Assembly: GCA_013397935.1 (NCBI GenBank)
Contig: VZRN01005002.1
Location: forward strand, 682,912 to 746,911
Source: Dasyornis broadbenti
Lineage: Eukaryota > Chordata > Aves > Passeriformes > Dasyornithidae
DNA length: 64,000 nucleotides
Direction of reading: 5' to 3'
Both the position numbers and the translations under genes were made by a program. Under the pieces are notes generated by a model. The model did no database searches. It worked only from the letters and a program-made list of their open reading frames with translations, and had not been told where the DNA came from. Shown here piece by piece: positions 43,101 to 47,042 of the stretch. Position 1 is the stretch's first letter. Each line of letters starts with the position of its first letter.

Positions 43101-44291
43101 AATCTCTCTATCCACTGAAAAAAAATCCTTTCTTTTCCCATTTTAACGTTTACATTCTATCAGACACCACTTAAAAACAATTTTTGCATTCACAGGGATA
43201 AGTGACCTACAAAAAATAACACTAGCTACATAGCTCAGTTATGAGTATATTACACTCATCAGAAGCTTGTCTTTTGCTCAGTCAGGAAGGGTGAGGCAAT
43301 TGGGGTGCAGAACAAAAAGACAGTGTCCGTGGCAGTGTCCTGGTGCTTTGTATAAATGGTTGGCTCAGATGGCTGTTTCCAGCAGGAAAACTACCTGCTA
43401 TGCAGGTGTGTTGTACTACAGGAGATGCATATGTCCTACATTTCTGCAATACATACTAGAGCTAAGGGAAAAAACATCAATTCTGACTTTCAGCTCTAGT
43501 CAAATGTTTCTTTCCTTCCCAGTCTTTTAAGTCAGAATATTAATGGTGCTCTTATATGAGAACACGTTTGGCATTGCATCACGTAAGTAGATTGAGCTCT
43601 TCTAAGAAAGGTTTCTATTTTGCATTCAGGTATGTTCAGCTGCCAGTGGAAACAGCTGAACATTGGGTGATACTCTGTGCATAGTGATTTGTAATTCATC
43701 TGGTCAAAATAATGGATTATAATGGCAAGGCGTGAATGAGTGCCAGACCTTGTCCCTGACATGGTCACGTGTATTGTCTGTCAACAGCAGGACTTACTTC
43801 ATTATCTAAACATTTTCACTCATTTTTAGTGCCAAGTGACAATTGACAACTGTTGCAGGAACACTGAATTGTCAAGCCTGACTTTTGGGAAGTGGCAGTC
43901 TTCAAGGAGCTGCATCTGACTGTACTGCAGTGTTTCTTTCTTCTTCCATCCAGGCTGAAACTGCCGAGAAACTGAATTGCTGAAGGGGTGGAAAGATTAA
44001 AACGTATTGATCCTGGTTAATATGAAAACTGTTTCAAAATTAATTCCAAAAACAGGCAGTGATGAAAATACATTTGTCTTCTCAAAGCCATGGGTTGAAG
44101 AGAAACTGTCTACGCCAGCTCTTACTAGAGTTTTTCTGAAACCTAGAGTATTTGTCTCTTATTTCAAAACTAATCTCCTCTCTTTGAAATTTGTCTCTAC
44201 AGGAGGCACACAGTATGATTGTGACCATGTTGTTGTCAACACAGTCAACGAAGAAAAGTTAACACAGTGTTGGGAACCGCTGGTTGTATAA
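1122..44291 (+). CDS. CRYBG1: CRYBG1 (AIM1), whole spliced gene model, 5' end missing in gap
   Basis: This entry spans the gene; the exons follow separately. Twenty-two exons were joined by reading splice sites against the frame. They give 1754 codons from 1124 to the TAA at 44289-44291 with every junction phase compatible. The order is a long disordered-looking N-terminal region (residues 1 to about 1063 of the visible part), six beta/gamma-crystallin domains (about 1064-1618) and a C-terminal ricin-type trefoil (1619-1754). This is the known architecture of the vertebrate protein. The mammalian protein is cytoplasmic, binds actin, restrains cell migration, and was found as absent in melanoma 1; that is family knowledge, not visible here. 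The true start codon is hidden in the N gap. The convergent neighbour is RTN4IP1, as in human. Confidence 0.95.
1145..2361 (+). other. CRYBG1 intron 1
   Basis: Begins GTGAGT and ends in a T-rich tract followed by GTAG. The first 400 bases remain CpG-rich; the rest is AT-rich. An octamer-type ATGCAAAT is present at 1666-1673. No repeat or other gene was recognised. Confidence 0.75.
2362..3851 (+). CDS. CRYBG1: CRYBG1 exon 2, N-terminal disordered region
   Basis: A 1490-base exon, open throughout, between a TTTGTAG acceptor and an AGCCT|GTAAGT donor (visible residues 8-503 plus two bases of the next codon). Composition is rich in Ser, Lys, Glu, Asn and Thr with no globular pattern, as expected for the long N-terminal region of this family. 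Recognisable family landmarks are KPVLERLGNLFGTGKRKN at the start, VLTVDIYLRKTDEL near 3003-3046, and a basic KKSTGKRSGKRRKS cluster near 3106-3147 that could act as a nuclear-localisation or phosphorylation site. No in-frame ATG lies near its 5' edge, so translation must begin in exon 1. Confidence 0.93.
5090..5123. repeat. 13-bp direct repeat 21 bp apart
   Basis: CATTAGTGATGAT occurs at 5090-5102 and again at 5111-5123. It looks like a small local duplication. No function is suggested. Confidence 0.8.
7262..7690 (+). mobile_element. CR1 LINE, old 3' fragment
   Basis: The stretch follows the 3' end of bird CR1 in sense orientation. It reads a degraded TATGAGGAGAAGCTGAAG segment and a GGTTGTGAAATCTTGACTCTTGAAG segment. 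It then passes TTCAAAACTTGGTCAGGCAAAG and ATCTAACTTTGAAGCTG, and ends GGTTGGACTAGATGAACTTTAGAGGTCCCTTGCAAC in pieces near 7633-7670. It is 5'-truncated, as most CR1 copies are, and diverged with frame breaks, so an old insertion. It lies in intron 2 on the same strand as the gene. Confidence 0.8.
8020..8512 (+). mobile_element. CR1 LINE, 3' fragment with end of reverse transcriptase ORF
   Basis: Sense-strand CR1. The peptide EIQRRAAKLIRGLEHLPYEE followed by RLRKLGLFSLE at about 8056-8153 matches the conserved C-terminal end of the CR1 ORF2 protein. After it come the usual 3' segments, including GACAGGAAATTTAGGTTAGA and AGGTCCATTCCAACCC, and the terminal CTATGATTCT. Truncated at the 5' end. 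A poly-A-like run at 8328-8339 interrupts it. It is better preserved than the copy at 7262 and so probably younger. Confidence 0.92.
8797..9060 (-). mobile_element. Possible degraded CR1 tail (reverse)
   Basis: TATAGAATCATTCATTGATTGG at about 8797-8818 resembles the reverse complement of the CR1 3' terminus, and later words loosely fit the reverse CR1 body. Divergence is high and the extent is a guess. It could be unrelated intronic sequence. Confidence 0.3.
9916..11368 (+). CDS. CRYBG1: CRYBG1 exon 3, disordered region
   Basis: A 1453-base exon beginning after CTCCTGTAG; its first base completes the codon split at the exon 2 donor, giving KISLPAKPKSIELNFKTP across the junction. Visible residues 504-988. 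Family landmarks are NKISLFENK near 10034, TFVGRAKLKFGK near 10126 and a strongly conserved SPAPHFAMPPIHEDNLEKVF block near 10895-10954. Later come RPKRASTEQS and KRSRLEKSSLFSSLLSS near 11066 and 11190. The exon is taken to end at CTGAG|GTAATA in phase 0. If it did not, the frame would hit TGA at 11414-11416. Confidence 0.9.
11369..11446 (+). other. CRYBG1 intron 3, 78 bases
   Basis: Inferred intron: GTAATA donor after GAG, ending TTTTGCAATTCAG, with a possible branch site GTTAAT about 20 bases before the acceptor. The length is divisible by three, both flanks are phase 0, and the retained sequence contains an in-frame TGA at 11414-11416. It is near the lower size limit for vertebrate introns. 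The alternative reading is a continuous exon with a genuine nonsense codon. Confidence 0.7.
11447..11623 (+). CDS. CRYBG1: CRYBG1 exon 4
   Basis: The exon has 177 bases in phase 0 at both ends (visible residues 989-1047), with the donor GAT|GTGAGT. It reads SLSDTKFPSFVEKYLQ at the start and KNFSSWLGTSRYES later. These fit the family stretches TKF.E and KSSRYDPS before the crystallin domains. Still a non-globular region. This match is the reason for bridging the TGA with an intron rather than ending the protein in exon 3. Confidence 0.85.
11624..14105 (+). other. CRYBG1 intron 4
   Basis: GTGAGT to CTATTAG. AT-rich, 2.5 kb. No repeat family or gene recognised. Confidence 0.85.
14106..14153 (+). 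CDS. CRYBG1: CRYBG1 exon 5 (48 bases)
   Basis: Sixteen codons, TLPRNGQSKINPRPGK, phase 0 at both ends, with AAG|GTAAGA donor. The NPRPGK end is a family landmark directly before the first crystallin motif (LVIY...). Being phase 0-0 it could be skipped without breaking the frame. Confidence 0.92.
14264..14382 (+). CDS. CRYBG1: CRYBG1 exon 6, Greek key 1 (domain 1)
   Basis: 119 bases starting phase 0 after AACACAG and ending phase 2 at GGATG|GTAAGA (visible residues 1064-1102 plus two bases). Reads LVIYCDSDSQKSGIEVFHDV, then a CSSW turn and ILVKVIRG. The aromatic-rich start (VIY) and the closing VKV-RG strand are typical of a first motif of a beta/gamma-crystallin domain. Confidence 0.94.
14383..15697 (+). 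other. CRYBG1 intron 6
   Basis: GTAAGA to TTTTAAG, 1.3 kb. The acceptor uses AAG rather than the commoner CAG/TAG. No repeats recognised. Confidence 0.88.
15698..15860 (+). CDS. CRYBG1: CRYBG1 exon 7, Greek key 2 (domain 1)
   Basis: 163 bases; its first base completes the split Cys codon, giving C-WILYEKPNFEGPSIPLEEGE, then ELPDIWG, an acidic loop, and AVIGSIRHVVK. This is the second motif of domain 1, with the W-x-x-Y-E-x-P-x-F-x-G signature. It ends in phase 0 at AAG followed by GCAAGT, so the donor is GC rather than GT. The next exon continues DYRV in frame, as in the human protein. Confidence 0.94.
15861..16806 (+). other. CRYBG1 intron 7, GC-AG type
   Basis: AAG|GCAAGT at the 5' end and TTTTTCAG at the 3' end. 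The donor matches the U1 consensus except for C at +2, the usual form of the rare GC-AG introns. The only nearby GT that could serve (at 15851 or 15854) would delete conserved VVK residues. No repeat recognised in its 946 bases. Confidence 0.88.
16807..16946 (+). CDS. CRYBG1: CRYBG1 exon 8, Greek key 3 (domain 2)
   Basis: 140 bases, phase 0 start and phase 2 end (GGCAT|GTAAGT). Reads DYRVCRIDLYTEPEGLG, then a SFFDDTEE acidic turn, and closes CSIKVHWG. It is the first motif of crystallin domain 2 (visible residues 1158-1203). Confidence 0.95.
16947..20475 (+). other. CRYBG1 intron 8 (3.5 kb)
   Basis: GTAAGT to CTTTTAG. It carries an antisense CR1 of about 850 bases (18708-19560). The rest is unremarkable AT-rich intron. 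Confidence 0.9.
18708..19560 (-). mobile_element. CR1 LINE, about 850 bp, reverse orientation
   Basis: Starts with CATAGAATCCTCTAGGTTGG, the reverse complement of the CR1 3' end. It runs through reverse-complement CR1 segments such as ATGAGGTCTCCCCAGAGTCT and TCTCCAGGCTAAACACCCC. On the - strand the peptide LDQWAEANRMRFNTAKC near 19440-19500 is the conserved CR1 reverse-transcriptase segment. The longest CR1 copy in the window, 5'-truncated and interrupted by stops. Confidence 0.94.
20476..20602 (+). CDS. CRYBG1: CRYBG1 exon 9, Greek key 4 (domain 2)
   Basis: 127 bases; the first base completes an Ile codon, then WLIYEEPGFQGVPLMLEPGE, a WEKKEAYIRS segment and MRPLKM. Clear second-motif signature with W, YEEP and F-x-G. 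Ends phase 0 at ATG|GTAAAA. The 127-base length and phase recur in exons 12 and 14. Confidence 0.96.
20603..20944 (+). other. CRYBG1 intron 9 with very long T tract
   Basis: A 342-base intron whose 3' end is an almost pure T run broken by single C residues (about 20903-20939) before ATACAG. The acceptor for the 36-base exon 10 therefore has an unusually strong polypyrimidine tract. Confidence 0.88.
20945..20980 (+). CDS. CRYBG1: CRYBG1 exon 10, 36-base micro-exon
   Basis: Twelve codons, GGRKVEFSGEPK, phase 0 at both ends, donor AAG|GTAAAA. It links domain 2 to domain 3 and matches the family GGRKVEF...PK linker. Skipping it would keep the reading frame. Confidence 0.93.
20981..21366 (+). other. 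CRYBG1 intron 10
   Basis: GTAAAA to CACTGCAG, 386 bases, no repeat or signal recognised. Confidence 0.88.
21367..21509 (+). CDS. CRYBG1: CRYBG1 exon 11, Greek key 5 (domain 3)
   Basis: 143 bases from CTGCAG| to GGAGT|GTAAGT, phase 0 to phase 2. Reads VIVYEKRFFEGKHVEIESE, an acidic DEKESEEKT loop, and PLASVGSMKVLGG. First motif of domain 3 with the Y-E-x-x-F-F-E-G signature. Confidence 0.96.
21756..21882 (+). CDS. CRYBG1: CRYBG1 exon 12, Greek key 6 (domain 3)
   Basis: 127 bases; first base completes Val, then WVAYEKPGFEGHQYLLEEGA, YRDWTDWGGYD and LQSLRPIVG. Second motif of domain 3. Donor GGC|GTAAGT, phase 0. The preceding intron is 246 bases. Confidence 0.96.
21974..22119 (+). CDS. CRYBG1: CRYBG1 exon 13, Greek key 7 (domain 4)
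   Basis: 146 bases after a 91-base intron; DFTSSHMIMYSEKDFGSKGS then INVLGIISNLKDTGYG and TQSINVLSG. First motif of domain 4. Ends phase 2 at GGCGT|GTAGGT, a weaker donor than its neighbours, and is followed by a 5.9-kb intron. Confidence 0.95.
22120..28058 (+). other. CRYBG1 intron 13 (5.9 kb)
   Basis: GTAGGT to CTTTTAG. No CR1 or other repeat recognised. Open frames in it, such as 22896-23285 (-) and 25475-25834 (+), have no family resemblance, splice context or periodic composition, and I treat them as chance. Confidence 0.85.
28059..28185 (+). CDS. CRYBG1: CRYBG1 exon 14, Greek key 8 (domain 4)
   Basis: 127 bases; first base completes Val, then WVAYENPEFTGEQYILAKGL, a WGGKNCKI turn and SVQPIVM. 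Second motif of domain 4. Donor ATG|GTAAGG, phase 0. Confidence 0.96.
28362..28394 (+). CDS. CRYBG1: CRYBG1 exon 15, 33-base micro-exon
   Basis: Eleven codons, DIVGSERGKVK, phase 0 at both ends, after CTTTTGCAG. It links domain 4 to domain 5, mirroring exon 10. Two GTAAG donors lie 11 bases apart here: GGG|GTAAGG (exon end 28383) and AAG|GTAAGA (28394). Only the second keeps the frame into exon 16. Confidence 0.85.
28395..30113 (+). other. CRYBG1 intron 15
   Basis: GTAAGA to TTTTTAAAG, 1.7 kb; the acceptor uses AAG. Nothing else recognised. Confidence 0.85.
30114..30223 (+). CDS. CRYBG1: CRYBG1 exon 16, Greek key 9 (domain 5)
   Basis: 110 bases: VQLFSEPEFKGNCQIFEKNT then YIDSFAVKSSKIVDG, ending phase 2 at GGCAG|GTAAGT. 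It is the first motif of domain 5, shorter than the other first motifs, with the L-F-S-E-P-x-F-x-G start intact. Confidence 0.94.
30446..30575 (+). CDS. CRYBG1: CRYBG1 exon 17, Greek key 10 (domain 5), Trp replaced by Cys
   Basis: 130 bases; first base completes Ser, then CIVYDQEEFSGNQYVLEEGI, a Tyr-Pro-Asp turn, MGCSPQAVLKSLRIINI. Every other second motif in this protein starts with Trp at this point; here the codon is TGC instead of TGG. The human motif, as I recall it, has Trp. The splice site fits the frame, so the change looks real unless it is a base error. Donor ATT|GTAAGT, phase 0. Confidence 0.94.
30576..34300 (+). other. CRYBG1 intron 17 (3.7 kb)
   Basis: GTAAGT to CTTTTGCAG. A G/T-rich stretch of TTTGGGTT-like words lies at 30675-30735. 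No transposable element was recognised. Confidence 0.87.
34301..34440 (+). CDS. CRYBG1: CRYBG1 exon 18, Greek key 11 (domain 6)
   Basis: 140 bases: ELSEPCIALFEKMDFQGKKI, then EFSTEILNLQFLGYN and IASVQVLGG. First motif of domain 6. Ends phase 2 at GGCAT|GTAAGT. Confidence 0.95.
34441..36730 (+). other. CRYBG1 intron 18
   Basis: GTAAGT to TCTCATAG, 2.3 kb. The overlapping small open frames at 36015-36453 show no recognisable product. Confidence 0.87.
36731..36854 (+). CDS. CRYBG1: CRYBG1 exon 19, Greek key 12 (domain 6)
   Basis: 124 bases; first base completes Ile, then WIIYEHSNYRGRQMLLTPNE, SDWYKASGFCQIGSL and RPLLQ. Last crystallin motif. Donor CAG|GTGAGT, phase 0. The F-x-G position is Tyr-Arg-Gly, as in the family. 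Confidence 0.95.
36855..37994 (+). other. CRYBG1 intron 19
   Basis: GTGAGT to TTTCTGCAG, 1.1 kb, nothing else recognised. Confidence 0.88.
37995..38153 (+). CDS. CRYBG1: CRYBG1 exon 20, beta-trefoil lobe 1
   Basis: 159 bases, phase 0 at both ends: KRVYFRLRNKETGKFMSVDG, then LNLLRIQVAEDT and DDQIWVYQDGFIRCR. The Q-I-W triplet is the QxW motif of a ricin-type trefoil. Donor CGG|GTAAGG. Confidence 0.95.
38154..40923 (+). other. CRYBG1 intron 20
   Basis: GTAAGG to GACACAG, 2.8 kb. A run of 18 A lies at 40842-40859, about 64 bases before exon 21. No repeat family was recognised around it. Confidence 0.87.
40842..40859 (+). repeat. A18 homopolymer
   Basis: Uninterrupted run of 18 A within intron 20. 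It could be a retroposon tail, but no element body is recognisable upstream. Confidence 0.9.
40924..41086 (+). CDS. CRYBG1: CRYBG1 exon 21, beta-trefoil lobe 2
   Basis: 163 bases: MAEDCCLTIVGNLITPGSKL, GLSFERNEDKQYWHIS, then GRIYSKMKPKLVLDIK, ending phase 1 (AAAG|GTAAGC). Contains the second QxW (Q-Y-W). Confidence 0.95.
41087..44202 (+). other. CRYBG1 intron 21 (3.1 kb)
   Basis: GTAAGC to TCTCTACAG. Contains an antisense CR1 (41971-42525). No coding content otherwise. Confidence 0.88.
41971..42525 (-). mobile_element. CR1 LINE, about 550 bp, reverse orientation
   Basis: Begins CTAGAATATCCTGAGTTGGA and continues with reverse CR1 segments: CACTTCCCTGGGGAGCCTGG, CCAGGCTGAACAGACCTCAG, TTGTGGCCCTCCTTTGGATG and GCCCAAAACTGTACACAGGA. 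The order matches the CR1 3' portion read backwards. Truncated at its 5' side. Confidence 0.94.
44203..44291 (+). CDS. CRYBG1: CRYBG1 exon 22, beta-trefoil lobe 3 and stop
   Basis: Final coding exon: the first two bases complete Gly, then GTQYDCDHVVVNTVNEEKLT and QCWEPLVV, stop TAA at 44289-44291. Contains the third QxW (Q-C-W). The family protein ends in a similar Q-x-W-E-x-x-V tail, so the C-terminus is complete. Confidence 0.95.
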
Positions 44292-44775
44292 GCCCAAAGA
44301 AGCAAAGATGATGTTTGAATTGGCCACTGTTCTGGACACTGGAATTGGCACTGCTATCTCTGAAGGATACAGGATCAACGATGAGAGTCTTGTCTTCATA
44401 ATTTAAAAAAGAAGAAGCAACAGAATTGTTTCACCTCCCTATCCAAGACTATTACCCTTATAAAAGCTTGAGTATCTCCAAACTTTCTTTTTTTATTTTT
44501 TTAAATCCTTACAACTCAGTGTTGGATAGAGTGGCAGTATGCCTCAGGCTAGAATGGAACAAGTGAACATGGGAGAGACCCCATGGAGCTACAGTTATGT
44601 CAGTGATTAGTTTGCCCAGAATAGTCAGTAAGTGTAACATTTTATAAAGGACAGGAGTGCAGTGTGTATGTGGGTATAGCAAATTGGACCTATGGGCTGT
44701 AGTATAGAGAAATATTCACTATGGGAAATTAATATATTTGGTTCACTGGAATAAACGTATGTTTATTGAAAGTTT
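44292..44775 (+). other. CRYBG1: CRYBG1 3' untranslated region (minimum)
   Basis: Follows the stop codon without a splice signal. AATAAA at 44750-44755 is the first strong poly(A) signal on the + strand, giving a 3' UTR of roughly 0.5 kb. Another AATAAA at 45817-45822 could produce a longer form. Confidence 0.6.
44750..44767. terminator. Two-way poly(A) signal
   Basis: AATAAAC, spacer GTAT, GTTTATT: a perfect 7-bp inverted repeat that puts AATAAA on both strands within 18 bases. On the + strand it suits the end of CRYBG1. On the - strand it would serve a long RTN4IP1 transcript. The sequence is certain; its use is inferred. Confidence 0.6.
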
Positions 44776-46925
44776 TAAAGACTGCTTATACAGCACATCC
44801 AAAGACTTTTTAACGTGTGGCTTCAAGTATAGTGAGTATGCTAATATACAAAGTCCTAAATTTAGAAAAAATTCTAGATTTTCTCATGTATAGAAAATGC
44901 AAAGTAGCAATACTTTGTTATAAAAAGAGAGGGCTGGCAAAAGGATGTATCAGAATGTGAAGAATTTGCCCATTTTCTAAGCTGCCTAACTTCCTGAGTT
45001 GTGGGTATTTTTCTTCTTTGCCAAGTCACATTTGTACCTTTTTCTGTAAGTAGAATCCTCCTGAACTCCAAAATCGTATAGAAAACAAGAATTCTTAGGG
45101 AAAGTATCACTAAAGATGACTGTAACAGGACATAAATTCTGTGGTTACTGAGTTTTCCAGCCACTGCCTGTTGGGCTTACCATGGAGAATGCCTGACTCC
45201 CCACTATTTCTGGTGATGTTGGAGCAATGTTTGTGGTGGGCTGCTGGCTCCCAGTTGGACAGAAGTGTCAGACTCCTCTAGGAAGGGGCACAGCCAAGCC
45301 TGGATACATGCCCAGCCACAAGGGCTGTGCCCATTCCAAGTGTTATTGGTTTAGTAAAGAGCTTGTGACAAGTAGAATGTCCTGATGACTGCAGAAGGTC
45401 CTTCTGTTGCCCTGCTTTGAACCTGGTCATGTTAGTTTTCCTTAATATTGTTGGCAAAAAGGTAAAATACAAACCAACTCTTGTACTATGCTGCTGTGTT
45501 TTGTTCTGGCTTAGACCAGTGTTATTATAAGCTGCTCCTAGGAGCATCCAGGCCTTTGTCTTTCATAGTAAGTCTGTTTAAAATTAACATTTACATTACT
45601 ATTGTATTGCCTCAAAGGATACTGGTGCTTTTACTATTATCACCTTAGAGGAAGTGCCTTACTAATTTTCTTCCCTTTGTAAAGACGCACTGAAGTTTTG
45701 TTGCTCTGAAATGTGCTGCTTTTAGTCCTTAATAGAAAATATGTTGTTACTGGTTCCAAACAATGGTACTTTGTCATATTGATGTGCTCTTGCTATATAT
45801 AATATAGCATTTTACAAATAAATTTAAGTTAGGTAACTTCTTATTGAAATTATTTTTAAAGGTAGAAAGGTGACATTTTATGGTTAGTTTTGCTTTCATT
45901 TGTGCCCGTCTGTGCATAAATCCTCTGCAACAGCCAGCCAATGAGGAGTGAATACATGGTGCGGAATACCTGCAGACTCTGAGGAATGGGTGATTGTTCT
46001 GTACAAGCACATGTTCAGTGCATTTGTGCATGGGGCCACTGTTCACATGGCTGCCACTTCTGTCCCCTCGCGGAAGCGTTACGTGACATGGTTTGTGCAC
46101 CACCACAGCTGCACTGCAGTAAATGGACAGCTCTCATATAAGAGGTTGCCACTTTCCTTCAATCCACTTGCATAATTGCAGGGGAAGTTATTCCATAGCC
46201 CATCTCTGGCACAATGGCAAGTTTGAAAACAGCCCACCAGGCACATACACCCCCTCAGTGATGGGCACGGCAGGAACAGGGTCCTGACTACTGACAAAAC
46301 CATGTCCACCCTACCTGCATAAACACTGCCTTTAGCTGAATCTGGGCCAGGAGTTGGGGAATTAGAATAATTATCAGTTACAGATTGATTTTGTTCCATA
46401 TTTCTATTTAGATCAGCTGTCATGAGAAAGTTGCCGTAACAAGATCAAGTAGCAGTCATGACACAGTGATGTGACCATTTAGTTCTGAGAATAAAATAGC
46501 TTGAGTAATAATCTACATTAGTGAAAGTAAATAGAACTAGGAAAGACCAAGGAAAAACAGCACAGGTTTCCTATGGACAATTAGATAAGAGCGTGCCTCA
46601 CCATTTCAGGACTTACATCTGGAACTAAAAGCTCTAAAATATACAAATTGAAAATGCTGCAGGCTGTTCCTCTTATCCCAAGAGTGAGGGGTGTTCTGCA
46701 AAAGTCACAACTACATTTTTAACATGGTTTTCAGGTAGAAATGCCTAAAGGATATTAGTATGTCTTGTCTGCTTATTAACGGGCAGTGCATGAAGGAATC
46801 AGAGGCTTTTCTAAAACAAGACTTATAAGTTATGCATCCTGTATGAGCTTTTAAAATTAAACACTTGCTATATACCAATTCATGTTCAAGGACTCACTGC
46901 AGGCAGAATAATGATTACAGATACT
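44776..46925. other. Intergenic region between convergent genes
   Basis: About 2.1 kb between the probable end of CRYBG1 and the stop codon of RTN4IP1. It may hold a longer 3' UTR of either gene. A + strand AATAAA lies at 45817-45822. A richer-GC part near 45900-46420 is open on both strands over about 110 codons, with no recognised product. No repeat family identified. Confidence 0.6.
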
Positions 46926-46930
46926 TTATT
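46925..46930 (-). terminator. RTN4IP1: AATAAA overlapping the RTN4IP1 stop codon
   Basis: On the - strand the last codons read AGG CAA TAA AGT, so the stop TAA is part of a canonical AATAAA. Use of this signal would give an extremely short 3' UTR. The sequence is plain; whether it is used is unknown. Confidence 0.45.
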
Positions 46931-47042
46931 GCCTACTAATTACATTGATCACTGTTTTTCCACGTGCATGTCCTCCTTCCAATTTCATAAAGGCCTTTGG
47001 AACTTCAGAAAAAGAGAAGACTTCATCAATAACTGGTTGAAT
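46926..47042 (-). CDS. RTN4IP1: RTN4IP1 last coding exon
   Basis: Read on the - strand after CTGTAG: IQPVIDEVFSFSEVPKAFMK, then LEGGHARGKTVINVISRQ and TAA (46926-46928). GHARGKTVINV is the family C-terminal signature. The human protein, as I recall, stops two residues after INV, so this copy has a short SRQ-type extension. 117 bases, phase 0. Confidence 0.95.
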   Translation of the reverse strand: MQPVIDEVFSFSEVPKAFMKLEGGHARGKTVINVISRQ

